Positions 26,291 to 34,298 of a stretch of 64,000 nucleotides of DNA are shown piece by piece (position 1 is the stretch's first letter; each line of letters begins with the position of its first letter). Position numbers and translations under genes: made by a program. The notes under the pieces were generated by a model that searched no databases, was not told the origin of the DNA, and worked only from the letters and a program-made list of their open reading frames with translations. The DNA is from Pseudomonas sp. JM0905a. Its GTDB lineage: Bacteria > Pseudomonadota > Gammaproteobacteria > Pseudomonadales > Pseudomonadaceae. The DNA is taken from positions 62,001 through 126,000 of the forward strand of contig NZ_JACXBU010000008.1 in assembly GCF_014700075.1 (NCBI RefSeq). Reading direction: 5' to 3'.

Positions 26291-27430
26291 TTAGAGCTTC
26301 ATCCCGCGGCTGATGATCTCTTTCATGATTTCCGAGGTGCCGGCGAAGATTCGCTGGATACGCGCGTTCGCGTACATCTTGCAGATGGGGTATTCCCACA
26401 TGTAGCCCCAGCCACCATGCAGCTGCACACCCTCGTCCACCACCTTGCACAGCAACTCGGTGGTGAACAGCTTGGCCTCGGCGGCCACCTCGGGGGTGAG
26501 CTTTTTCTGGTTGTGATCCATCACGCAGCGGTCGGTGAACACCTGGGCGACGTCGATCTGGGTGCGCATTTCCGCCAGCTTGAAGCGAGTGTTCTGGAAG
26601 TGCGCCACCGGCCGGTCGAAGGCCTTGCGCTCCTTCACGTAGTCGATGGTTGTGAGCAGTGCCGCCTCGGCACCGGCCACCGCACCGCAGGCGTTGGTCA
26701 GGCGTTCCTGGGCGAGCATGTTCATCAGGTAGAAGAAGCCGCCCTTGGCGTCGCCCAGCAGGTTCTCCTTCGGCACCTTGACGTTATTGAAGAACAGCTC
26801 GGCGGTGTCCTGGCTCTTCATGCCCAGCTTCTTCAGGTTGCGGCCGCGCTCGAAGCCTTCCATGTCCCGCTCCACCAGGAACAGGCCCATGGCGTGCTTG
26901 TTCGACGGATCGGTCTTGGCGGCGACGATCACCACATCGGCCAGCAGGCCGTTGGAGATGAACACCTTGGAACCGTTGAGCAGGAAGTGGTCGCCCTTGT
27001 CCACGGCGGTGGTACGCATGCCGGCCAGGTCGGAGCCAGCGGACGGTTCGGTCATGGCCACGGCGAGAATGGTCTCGCCACGGATGATCCCCGGCAGGAA
27101 GCGCGCCTTCTGTTCGGCGTTGCCGTACTCGGCGATGTAGGGACCGCAAAGCGCCGAATGCAGCGGAATCATGAAACCCGGCTCGTTGATGTAGGCCAGC
27201 TCCTCGCACATGATCTGCTCGTAGCGGAAGTCCTTCAGTCCGGCGCCGCCGTATTCCTCATCCGCCCAGGGCAGCAGGAAGCCCATCTCCCCCGCTTTCT
27301 TCCACACGCTGCGGTCGACCACGCCGGCGGCCTCCCACTCGTCCTGGTGCGGGACCACTTCCTTCTGCAGGAAGGCGCGAAAAGCGTCGCGGAACAGGTT
27401 GTGCTCGGTTTCGAAATGAATGCGCTGCAT
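26291..27430 (-). CDS. Acyl-CoA dehydrogenase
   Basis: A 379-residue acyl-CoA dehydrogenase of classical size. AVAMTEPSAGSDLAGMRTTA near residue 125 is the flavin-contacting signature, FNNVKVPKENLLGDAKGGF follows, and the C-terminal QLHGGWGYMWEYPICKMYANARIQRIFAGTSEIMKEIISR carries the usual second signature with the region of the catalytic Glu (given here as separate pieces in the protein). It oxidises an unknown acyl-CoA. First gene of the catabolic operon; I chose the MQRIHFETEHN start because GGAGGCAACGCC stands before it. Confidence 0.92.
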   Translation of the reverse strand: MQRIHFETEHNLFRDAFRAFLQKEVVPHQDEWEAAGVVDRSVWKKAGEMGFLLPWADEEYGGAGLKDFRYEQIMCEELAYINEPGFMIPLHSALCGPYIAEYGNAEQKARFLPGIIRGETILAVAMTEPSAGSDLAGMRTTAVDKGDHFLLNGSKVFISNGLLADVVIVAAKTDPSNKHAMGLFLVERDMEGFERGRNLKKLGMKSQDTAELFFNNVKVPKENLLGDAKGGFFYLMNMLAQERLTNACGAVAGAEAALLTTIDYVKERKAFDRPVAHFQNTRFKLAEMRTQIDVAQVFTDRCVMDHNQKKLTPEVAAEAKLFTTELLCKVVDEGVQLHGGWGYMWEYPICKMYANARIQRIFAGTSEIMKEIISRGMKL

Positions 27431-27554
27431 GGCGTTGCCTCCCTGGGGCGAAGTCGTGCCGCAGGTTAGGCGCCAGCCGCTCGCCCCCTCAATGACGCAA
27501 GCGCTCAGGGGCATTGACGCAATCGGTCAGGCGAAAACAGCCCAACAAGGGCGA

Positions 27555-27573
27555 GAATGAATTCGCCCCCACA
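27555..27573. repeat. Single arm of a type A element
   Basis: GAATGAATTCGCCCCCACA, one arm of the type A repeat without a partner, in the gap between dctA and the acyl-CoA dehydrogenase gene. Confidence 0.75.
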
Positions 27574-27589
27574 AGGAACAATGCAGACA

Positions 27590-27622
27590 AAAAAAGCCCG
27601 GCTACGGGGGCCGGGCTTGAGA
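27590..27622 (-). terminator. Rho-independent terminator of dctA
   Basis: On the minus strand AAGCCCGGCCCCCGTAGCCG then GGCTTTTTTT, about 40 bp after the dctA stop codon. Confidence 0.9.
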
Positions 27623-27663
27623 AAGTCTCCTCACCAGGAGGAGAACGCTGTAGCAGGTGTCGA

Positions 27664-28959
27664 TCAGGCAGCGGTCTGCGGTGCGGCCGGAGCTTCAGAC
27701 TTGCCGCCGGAAGCCAGCTCGCGCTGCAGGGTGTCTTCGTCCAGCTGCTTGCACCACTTGGCGACCACGATGGTGGCAACGCCGTTGCCGATCAGGTTGG
27801 TCAGGGCACGAGCTTCGGACATGAAGCGGTCGATGCCGAGGATCAGCGCCAGGCCGGCAACCGGCAGGTGGCCGACGGCGGACAGGGTGGCAGCCAGCAC
27901 GATGAAGCCGGAACCGGTGACACCGGCGGCACCCTTGGAGGCGATCAGCAGCACGGCCAGCAGGGTCAACTGGTGGGTAATGTCCATGGTGGTGTCAGTA
28001 GCCTGAGCGATGAACACTGCAGCCATGGTCAGGTAGATGGAAGTCCCGTCCAGGTTGAAGGAGTAGCCGGTGGGAATGACCAGGCCGACCACGGACTTCT
28101 TGGCACCCAGCTTTTCCATCTTGTTCAGCATGCGCGGCAGAGCCGACTCGGACGACGAGGTGCCGAGCACGATCAGCAGCTCCTCGCGGATGTACTTGAT
28201 GAAGCGCAGGATGCTGAAGCCGTGGGCACGGGCGATGCCGCCCAGGACCACCAGGATGAAGAACACGCAGGTGATGTAGAAGCACAGCATCAGCTGGCCG
28301 AGCTGCACCAGCGAGCCCACGCCGTACTGGCCGATGGTGAAAGCCATGGCGCCGAAGGCACCGATGGGGGCGACCTTCATGATCATGTTGATGATGCCGA
28401 ACATGACCTGGGCGATGCGGTCGATGAACTCCAGCACCGGCTTGCCGTAGTCACCCATGCGCTGCAGGGCGAAGGCGAAGATCACGGAGAAGAACAGCAC
28501 TTGCAGGATGTCGCCCGAGGCGAAGGCACCGACGATGGTGCTCGGGATCACGTTCAGCAGGAAGGCAATGGTGCTCTGCTGTTCGCCAGCGGCGGCAAAG
28601 GCGGCAATGCCCTTGGTGTCCAGGGTGGACGGATCGACATGCATGCCGACGCCAGGCTGGACGATGTTGACCACGACCAGGCCGATGAGCAGGGCAACAG
28701 TAGAAACGATTTCGAAATACAGCAGCGCGTAGCCGCCGGTCTTGCCCACTGCCTTCATGTCCTGCATGCCGGCGATGCCGCTGACCACGGTGCAGAAGAT
28801 GATGGGCGCGATAGCCATCTTGATCAGTTTGACGAAGCCGTCACCCAGGGGTTTGAGGGCGACGCCGGTTTCCGGATAGAAGTGACCCAGCAGGATACCG
28901 ATGGCGATGGCGACGATGACCTGTACGTACAGGCTCTTGTAGAACGGTTGGCGGGACAT
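27664..28959 (-). CDS. dctA: C4-dicarboxylate:cation symporter
   Basis: A 431-residue DAACS-family inner membrane transporter for succinate, fumarate and malate. Visible marks are [18 protein letters not shown]-like N-terminal helices, [20 protein letters not shown] (serine-rich hairpin), [23 protein letters not shown] and [18 protein letters not shown]. Length and motif order are those of DctA. A sigma-54 type promoter lies upstream, as expected for control by a DctB/DctD system. A terminator follows. Confidence 0.96.
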   Translation of the reverse strand: MSRQPFYKSLYVQVIVAIAIGILLGHFYPETGVALKPLGDGFVKLIKMAIAPIIFCTVVSGIAGMQDMKAVGKTGGYALLYFEIVSTVALLIGLVVVNIVQPGVGMHVDPSTLDTKGIAAFAAAGEQQSTIAFLLNVIPSTIVGAFASGDILQVLFFSVIFAFALQRMGDYGKPVLEFIDRIAQVMFGIINMIMKVAPIGAFGAMAFTIGQYGVGSLVQLGQLMLCFYITCVFFILVVLGGIARAHGFSILRFIKYIREELLIVLGTSSSESALPRMLNKMEKLGAKKSVVGLVIPTGYSFNLDGTSIYLTMAAVFIAQATDTTMDITHQLTLLAVLLIASKGAAGVTGSGFIVLAATLSAVGHLPVAGLALILGIDRFMSEARALTNLIGNGVATIVVAKWCKQLDEDTLQRELASGGKSEAPAAPQTAA

Positions 28960-29087
28960 GGCAGTGTTCCTTTCAAGTGATCCCGACCTGTTCCGTAAGG
29001 CCTGGCGTCACTGTGATCGACATATCTCCCTGTCTGGGAGACTTTTGTTGTTGTGCGGTCCAGTCGAATGGACGGCACTGTCCCTAT

Positions 29088-29104
29088 TGCAGCCGCTATG
29101 CCAA
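29088..29104 (-). promoter_or_regulatory. Sigma-54 type promoter of dctA
   Basis: On the minus strand TTGGCATAGCGGCTGCA: GG and GC are separated by exactly ten bases, matching the -24/-12 pattern TGGCAC-N5-TTGC. It is about 130 bp before the dctA start. DctD/RpoN control of dctA is established in pseudomonads and rhizobia. The remaining 28960-29282 gap is AT-rich around 29110-29155 and probably also holds the promoter of the divergent regulator. Confidence 0.7.
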
Positions 29105-29282
29105 GTCTTGAATTTAAATAAAATCCTTATATTTCAATATCTTAAATACAAAACCAGGCCGCACTCCAATCGGCATCGGGCGGATTTCCGCCAAGCCCCC
29201 AGGGGGATTTCCGCCACTTGCGCCCTTGTGGCCGCCTCCAGCCGCGCCCTACCATCGGCCACCCCGACCATGGATCGTCCCC

Positions 29283-30281
29283 ATGCGTGAGCGCACCATC
29301 GCCAGCCATTTCGTCCGGGCCGCCCTGCGCGGCGCCATGCGCCAGGGCGTGGATTGGGCGCCTGTCCTGCGGGCAGCCGGCATCCAGCCGGCGCTGCTGG
29401 ACGAACCACGGGCGCGGGTGGCCCCCGAACAGTTCACCCGGCTGCTGCAATTGCTCTGGGAAACGCTGGACGACGAGTACATGGGCTTCGGCCTGCAGCG
29501 CAGCAAGCGCGGCACCTTCGCCATGATGTGCCACGCCATCATCCACTGCCGCACCCTGGACAGGGCCCTGGGTCGAGGCACGCTCTTCTACGGGCTGTTT
29601 CCCGATGGGCCACGCATCACCCTTGCGCGCGATGGCGACTTCGCCGTGCTGACGGTGGACGACGCGACGCTCTGGGACCCGGACCACTTCCTGGTGGAAA
29701 GCCTGCTGGTGATCTGGCACCGCCTGGGCAGTTGGCTGATCGGTCAGCGCATACGCCTGGAGGAAGCCACCTTCAGCTACGCCGAACCGGCCCATGCCGG
29801 CGAGTACGAACTGCTCTTCCCCACCAGCCGCCAGTTCGCTGCACCGCGCACCAGCCTGCGCTTCCATGCCCGCTACCTGGCGATGCCGCTGCTGCAGGAC
29901 GAACGCACTCTCCGGCACTTCCTCGAACATTCCCCGGCCGACCTGCTGGCACGCCCGGATGGCGGCGACAGCCTCACCAGCCAGATCCGCCGCCTGCTCG
30001 GCCGCGACTGCCGCACCTGGCCGGACCTGGAAGCGGTGGCGCAACAGCTGCACACCAGCCCGCAGACCCTGCGCCGCCACCTGCGGGAAGAAGGTTCGAG
30101 CTTCCAGGAACTGAAGGACCACCTGCGCCGCGACCTGGCCATCTACCACCTGGGCCGGGATGAACTGTCGATCCAGGACATCGCCGAACAGCTCGGTTTC
30201 TCCGAACCTTCGGCCTTCCATCGGGCCTTCAAGAAATGGACGGGGCTGACACCGGGGGCATATCGGGCGCAGGAGACTTGA
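29283..30281 (+). CDS. AraC family transcriptional regulator
   Basis: A 332-residue regulator with an N-terminal ligand-binding domain of the AraC arabinose-binding type 2 class (DEYMGFGLQRSKRGTFAMMCHAIIHCRTL) and a C-terminal double HTH (LEAVAQQLHTSPQTLRRHLREEG; ELSIQDIAEQLGFSEPSAFHRAFKKWTGLTPGAYR). Regulators of this class often control nearby fatty acid or CoA-metabolism genes, so the acyl-CoA dehydrogenase/ligase operon beyond dctA is a possible target. It is divergent from dctA. Confidence 0.9.
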   Translation: MRERTIASHFVRAALRGAMRQGVDWAPVLRAAGIQPALLDEPRARVAPEQFTRLLQLLWETLDDEYMGFGLQRSKRGTFAMMCHAIIHCRTLDRALGRGTLFYGLFPDGPRITLARDGDFAVLTVDDATLWDPDHFLVESLLVIWHRLGSWLIGQRIRLEEATFSYAEPAHAGEYELLFPTSRQFAAPRTSLRFHARYLAMPLLQDERTLRHFLEHSPADLLARPDGGDSLTSQIRRLLGRDCRTWPDLEAVAQQLHTSPQTLRRHLREEGSSFQELKDHLRRDLAIYHLGRDELSIQDIAEQLGFSEPSAFHRAFKKWTGLTPGAYRAQET

Positions 30282-30294
30282 GGCGCGCCTTTAC

Positions 30295-30390
30295 TGTGGG
30301 GGCGATTTCAATCGCTATGCAGGCCGAAGGCCTTCCCTGCAACCCCTTGGGGCAGCTTCGCTGCCCATCGCGAATGAATTCGCCCCCACA
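30295..30390. repeat. Type A paired palindromic element (96 bp)
   Basis: Arms TGTGGGGGCGATTTCAATCG… (30295-30315) and …CGAATGAATTCGCCCCCACA (30370-30390). Inside lies a 7-bp stem with a TTC loop, GGGCAGC-TTC-GCTGCCC (30350-30366), and a shorter GGCC-GAA-GGCC hairpin. It separates the convergent AraC gene and phoQ. Confidence 0.88.
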
Positions 30391-30407
30391 AGGAAATCGG
30401 GCCGTAT

Positions 30408-31775
30408 TTACAACAACGGAAACCGAATCCTGAACTCCGCCCCGCCCAGCGGCGACTCTTCCAGGAACAGTTCGCCGTCGTAGCTCTCGATGATGTCCTT
30501 CACCACCGCCGTGCCGATGCCCTGCCCCGGATGCTGGCCGTCCAGGCGTTCGCCGCGCTTGAGGATGCGATCGCGCTGGTCCACCGGCACGCCGGGGCCG
30601 TCGTCTTCCACCTTCAGTTCGCAATAGCCATCGCGCACCCGTGCACTGACGCGAATCTGCCCCAGGCACAGGCGGAAGGCGTTCTCCATCAGGTTGCCAA
30701 GCAACTCCAGCAAGGCGCCCTGCTCCATGGGGATCATCAGGGCCTTGTCGAAATCCCGCTCCACGCGCACGCGTTTTTCCCGGTAGACCTTGTCCAGCGC
30801 ATCACAGAGGGTGTCCAGCAAAGGCGCCAGTTGCACCCGATGGCGCACCAGGCCGCTCTTGCGCAGGGAAGCGCGCTGCAACTGGTAGCTGATCTGCTGG
30901 CTCATGCGCTCGATCTGGCTCTGCAGCACCCGCGCCTGCTCGCGGTCGTCGGGGCGGGCGGCGATGTTCTCGCTCACGCCCTGCAATACCGAGAGCGGCG
31001 TCTTCAGACTGTGGGCCAGGTCGTCCAGGGAATGACGGTAGCGCTCGCGCTGGCGGCGCTCGCTATCCAGCAAACGGTTAAGGGATTTGGTCAGGCGCAG
31101 CAGCTCGCGGGGGTGTTCATCGCTCAGGCTGTCGCGGCTGCCGGATTCCACCTGGTCCAGCTCCGCGCTGAGCCCACGCAGGCTGCGAAAGCCCCAGGTC
31201 AGGCCGAACCAGAGCAGGCCCAACAACACCAGCAACGCACCGCCCAACCAGACGTAGAGCTGCTTGAGGAAGCCGTCGTACATGGACTGGTAGTCGCTCA
31301 CCGGCTGCATGGTGACGACGCTGTAGGCCGCCTTCTGCCCGCGCAGCAGGTCCACCTCCACGTCATAGACGAAGAACTCGCGCCCCCGGGCATCCGCAAC
31401 CCGGAGGAATTCGTGCCCCTGGCCGTCGTAACGCGGGCTGTACCCCACACGCTCATCCCGCGACGAAAGCGACTGCCAGACCAGCCGCCCCTCGCTGTCA
31501 TAGATGTAGCCCAGCTGGCTGGCTTCCAGGTTGTCGAATTCCTCGTTGGGCAGCTTGTCGGGCATCTCCAGTTGGCCGTTTTCCACTCGGGCGGCAGCGA
31601 TCAGCGCGCTGGCGTCGGCGGCCAGGCGCTGCTGGATGGACTGGTCGAGCGCAATGACGAAGGCCCCGCGCAGGGCCGGCAGCAGGGCGAGCATGAACAG
31701 CACCGCCATCACCGCGGCGCCGAGCATCAGTCGCAAGCGCAGCGACGATCCCAACTTGCGCCAATTGCGGATCAT
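30408..31775 (-). CDS. phoQ: Sensor histidine kinase PhoQ
   Basis: A 455-residue inner membrane kinase: TM1 near residues 13-35, a periplasmic sensor domain of about 145 residues, TM2 (LYVWLGGALLVLLGLLWFGL) near 170-190, a HAMP-like linker, the dimerisation/phosphoacceptor segment HSLDDLAHSLKTPLSVLQG with the catalytic His, and an ATPase domain with NLMENAFR, VEDDGPGVP and GQGIGTAVVKDI. It senses low Mg2+ and, in enteric bacteria, cationic peptides. The ATG overlaps the phoP stop (ATGA). Family and oprH-phoP-phoQ order agree. Confidence 0.95.
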   Translation of the reverse strand: MIRNWRKLGSSLRLRLMLGAAVMAVLFMLALLPALRGAFVIALDQSIQQRLAADASALIAAARVENGQLEMPDKLPNEEFDNLEASQLGYIYDSEGRLVWQSLSSRDERVGYSPRYDGQGHEFLRVADARGREFFVYDVEVDLLRGQKAAYSVVTMQPVSDYQSMYDGFLKQLYVWLGGALLVLLGLLWFGLTWGFRSLRGLSAELDQVESGSRDSLSDEHPRELLRLTKSLNRLLDSERRQRERYRHSLDDLAHSLKTPLSVLQGVSENIAARPDDREQARVLQSQIERMSQQISYQLQRASLRKSGLVRHRVQLAPLLDTLCDALDKVYREKRVRVERDFDKALMIPMEQGALLELLGNLMENAFRLCLGQIRVSARVRDGYCELKVEDDGPGVPVDQRDRILKRGERLDGQHPGQGIGTAVVKDIIESYDGELFLEESPLGGAEFRIRFPLL

Positions 31776-32449
31776 CGGCAGCGCTCGGTGAACAGGTAGC
31801 CCTGGCCGCGCACGGTGTCGATCGGCTTGAAGCCACTGCCGCCCTCCAGCTTGCGGCGCAGGCGCCCCACCAACACTTCGATCACATTGGGATCGCGTTC
31901 CTCGTCATTCGGATACAGCTGCTCCATCAGCCGCTCCTTGGCCACCACCTGCTGGTGATGCCGCATGAGGTATTCGAGGATGCGGTACTCGTAGGCGGTG
32001 AGCGCAATCGGCTCGCCATCCAGCTGTGCCTGCTTGCGATTCAGGTCCAGCAGCAACGGCCCGGCTTCGATGGTGGACTGGACGAAGCCGGACGAGCGCC
32101 GCAACAGGGCATTGAGCCGCGCCTCCAGCTCCTCGAACTGGAACGGTTTGACCACGTAGTCGTCGGCGCCGGCGGCCAGGCCTTCGACCTTGTCCTGCCA
32201 GTTGCCGCGGGCGGTGAGAATGAGGATGGGGAAGCTCTTGCCCTGGCCGCGCAGCTGGCGGATCAGGTCCAGCCCGCTGATGCCGGGCAGGCCGAGGTCG
32301 ACCACGGCCAGGTCATGGTTGTATTCGGCGGCGCGATAGAGCGCCTCCTCGGCGTTGGGAACGGCATCCACCACGTGACCCTGCTCGCCCAGGCGGGTGT
32401 AGAGGTGATGGCGCAGCAGCGCTTCGTCTTCCACAACCAGCAGTTTCAT
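31772..32449 (-). CDS. phoP: Response regulator PhoP
   Basis: A 225-residue OmpR-type regulator. The receiver domain starts MKLLVVEDEALLRHHLYTRL, with the phospho-acceptor Asp in DLAVVDLGLPGISGLDLIRQ and the conserved Lys in DDYVVKPFQFEELEARL. The C-terminal winged helix has ALTAYEYRILEYLMRHHQQV and NVIEVLVGRLRRKL. It should activate the oprH-phoPQ operon through the repeated GTTCAG sites before oprH, and polymyxin-resistance genes elsewhere. Confidence 0.96.
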   Translation of the reverse strand: MKLLVVEDEALLRHHLYTRLGEQGHVVDAVPNAEEALYRAAEYNHDLAVVDLGLPGISGLDLIRQLRGQGKSFPILILTARGNWQDKVEGLAAGADDYVVKPFQFEELEARLNALLRRSSGFVQSTIEAGPLLLDLNRKQAQLDGEPIALTAYEYRILEYLMRHHQQVVAKERLMEQLYPNDEERDPNVIEVLVGRLRRKLEGGSGFKPIDTVRGQGYLFTERCR

Positions 32450-32474
32450 GGGCAGTTCTCCCTTTCAATGAGTT

Positions 32475-32494
32475 GGCCGGGCAAAAGCCCGGCC
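32475..32494. promoter_or_regulatory. Hairpin between oprH and phoP
   Basis: GGCCGGGCAAAAGCCCGGCC: an 8-bp perfect stem with a 4-base loop in the 65-bp spacer inside the oprH-phoPQ operon. No T run follows on the minus strand, so it is more likely an mRNA-processing or stability element that lets oprH be made in excess over phoPQ. That role is inference. Confidence 0.6.
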
Positions 32495-32514
32495 TGATGC
32501 TGAACAAGGGCGGA

Positions 32515-33120
32515 TCAGAACTTGTAGTTCGCGCCGATGTAGGCCTGGCCACTGCTGTGCAGGTCCAGGGAGCCCAGGCGCGGGCCGCCGTGTTCACCCA
32601 TGTCGGTGCTGACGTTGGTACGCAGGTAACGGTAGCCGGCTTCGATCGACGCGTTCTTGCTCAGGTCCTGGAGGATACCGGCCTGCAGGCCAGCGGCGTA
32701 GTTGATGTTGCTGTCGCGGCTCATGCCCTTGCTTTCCTGCTCCAGCTTCACCAGGCCGAGGGTGGCACCGCCAAACAGCTTGGTGTTGTAGTCACCCACG
32801 GGTACGAACACATCGTAGCTGCCGAGCAGGTTCTGCTGGCGCAACTTGTTGCCGCTGTCGGTATCGGAGAAGTTTTCGTAGGTCATGTAATAGCGGCCGC
32901 CATCAGTCATCTGGCCGGCTCGCACACCCCAGGTGCCAGTCTTGTGGATAACTTTGTCCAGTTTGGGGTTGTTCAGGTTCGCGTTCAGCGAATCGGACTT
33001 CTGGATGTTGTTGTTGGTCTGGCCCCAGGTCAGGCCAACAAAGTTGTCAGCGGCCTGGGCACCAGCAGCGGCGAGGGCCAGGGCGGAAGCGAGGGCGATA
33101 CGGCTGAAAATCGGGTTCAT
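32515..33120 (-). CDS. oprH: Outer membrane protein OprH
   Basis: A 201-residue eight-stranded beta-barrel protein with a signal peptide (MNPIFSRIALASALALAAAG, cleavage after AQA) and a final …GQAYIGANYKF. It is the Mg2+-starvation-induced protein that binds LPS and replaces divalent cations at the Pseudomonas surface, first gene of the oprH-phoP-phoQ operon. The start at 33120 gives a proper signal peptide; the longer frame upstream runs through the promoter. Confidence 0.95.
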   Translation of the reverse strand: MNPIFSRIALASALALAAAGAQAADNFVGLTWGQTNNNIQKSDSLNANLNNPKLDKVIHKTGTWGVRAGQMTDGGRYYMTYENFSDTDSGNKLRQQNLLGSYDVFVPVGDYNTKLFGGATLGLVKLEQESKGMSRDSNINYAAGLQAGILQDLSKNASIEAGYRYLRTNVSTDMGEHGGPRLGSLDLHSSGQAYIGANYKF

Positions 33121-33185
33121 GATGTGATTCCTCTTCGAGTGGTCGAGTAGTTGGCTGAACTCGGAGCTAGATTGCTCGCCGCCCA

Positions 33186-33224
33186 CTGAACCGCTCCTGA
33201 ACCCTTCTTGAACCTGAGCTGAAC
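33186..33224 (-). promoter_or_regulatory. Four PhoP-like half sites in 11-bp register before oprH
   Basis: On the minus strand GTTCAG occurs at 33224-33219, GTTCAA at 33213-33208, GTTCAG at 33202-33197 and GTTCAG at 33191-33186, each exactly 11 bp apart. PhoP boxes are direct repeats of a 6-bp half site with 5-bp spacing, so this is two boxes in tandem. The last half site is followed after 11 bp by CAATCT, a possible -10 hexamer, the class II PhoP promoter spacing. Confidence 0.8.
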
Positions 33225-33301
33225 GAAACCTCATACACCGTCCTAACGCACTTTTTGTAAGACGGGCTTCAGCGTATCCGCCATTTCCCCCTGAATCGCG
33301 G

Positions 33302-33332
33302 GCAAAAAAAACGGGAGCCCATCCGGGCTCCC
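33302..33332 (-). terminator. Orphan rho-independent terminator upstream of oprH
   Basis: On the minus strand CGGGAGCCCGGATGGGCTCC then CGTTTTTTTT: a strong stem and an eight-T tract. No minus-strand gene ends here: the next gene upstream, the phosphopantetheinyl transferase, runs on the plus strand from 33533. The rest of the 33121-33532 gap contains the oprH promoter and AT-rich sequence near 33460-33485. The terminator may belong to an unannotated small RNA. Confidence 0.75.
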
Positions 33333-33532
33333 GCACTCAATTCAGAGAAAATGTCCGGAACCGGCACTGCCAGGCTTCCAGACTACAACCTCACCTGCGT
33401 TCCAGAAGAAACGCCCGGCTAGTCTGGCAAAAACCGGGACCCGGCTTCCGTTTCGCTTTGTTTGCCATTTGCAAACATATGTAAACGGCCGCTCCGCTGG
33501 CCGATTCCGACGACGCCGGGCAGAATGCCGCC

Positions 33533-34249
33533 ATGACTTCGAACCACCCCGCCTGCTGCAGCCCCTTCGACGCCACCTGGCCCTTCCCTGAAGCCTTGCC
33601 GGGCGTGGTCATGCATTCCTGCCGCTTCGACCCGGCCCTGCTCGCCGCCGACGACTTTCCCCGCAGCGCCATTGCCGCACCGGCCAATATCCAGCGCTCG
33701 GTGGCCAAGCGGCAGGCGGAATTCCTCGCCGGCCGCCTCTGCGCCCGCAGCGCCCTCCTCGCCCTGACCGGCCGCGCCGATGTGCCCGCCCTTGGCGAAG
33801 ACCGCGCTCCGGTCTGGCCCGCCGGCATCAGCGGGTCCATCAGCCACAGCCATGGCCTGGCCACCGCCCTGGTCGCCAGCAACACGCAATGGCGCGGCCT
33901 CGGCCTGGACCTGGAAGAGCGCATGTCAGCCGAGCGTGCCCTGCGCCTGGCAAAAGAAATCCTCACCCCGGCCGAACTGCAACGGTTGGATGGCCTCACG
34001 CCCGAGCAGAAGGCCGAGCGCATCACCCTGGCCTTCTCCATCAAGGAGAGCCTGTTCAAGGCGCTCTACCCCCTGGTGCGCAAGCGCTTCTACTTCCACG
34101 ACGCGGAAATGCTGGACTGCGATGGTGCGCGCGCGCGCCTGCGGCTGCTGATCGACCTGTCGGGAGAATGGAAGGCGGGAAGCGAACTGGACGGATGGCA
34201 CTGCCTGTTCCAGGACAGGGTGCTGAGTCTGGTGGCCATCCAGGCCTGA
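33533..34249 (+). CDS. pcpS: 4'-phosphopantetheinyl transferase
   Basis: A 238-residue protein of the Sfp/EntD superfamily. SVAKRQAEFLAGRLCARSAL near residue 55 binds CoA, ISGSISHSHGLATALVA holds the conserved Ser-His, WRGLGLDLEERM gives the Mg2+-binding Asp/Glu, and FSIKESLFKALYPLVRKRFYF is the KxxxK signature. It primes carrier proteins of fatty acid, polyketide or non-ribosomal peptide synthesis. In P. aeruginosa a single enzyme of this type, PcpS, serves all, and the position beside the two-component pair and nrdAB fits. Confidence 0.92.
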   Translation: MTSNHPACCSPFDATWPFPEALPGVVMHSCRFDPALLAADDFPRSAIAAPANIQRSVAKRQAEFLAGRLCARSALLALTGRADVPALGEDRAPVWPAGISGSISHSHGLATALVASNTQWRGLGLDLEERMSAERALRLAKEILTPAELQRLDGLTPEQKAERITLAFSIKESLFKALYPLVRKRFYFHDAEMLDCDGARARLRLLIDLSGEWKAGSELDGWHCLFQDRVLSLVAIQA

Positions 34250-34262
34250 ACCCTCGAGGGGT

Positions 34263-34276
34263 AATTCGCCCCTACA
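34263..34276. repeat. Partial arm of a type A element
   Basis: AATTCGCCCCTACA, a degraded single arm, between the convergent phosphopantetheinyl transferase and sensor kinase genes. Confidence 0.5.
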
Positions 34277-34298
34277 AAGTGTGCCCATACGGGCCGTG

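Noticed and set aside
33391-34059. 222-codon minus-strand frame opposite the phosphopantetheinyl transferase
   Set aside because: Arg/Ala-rich shadow of a gene with clear catalytic motifs; it does not account for the orphan terminator, since it runs past its start by only part of its length and lacks a ribosome site.
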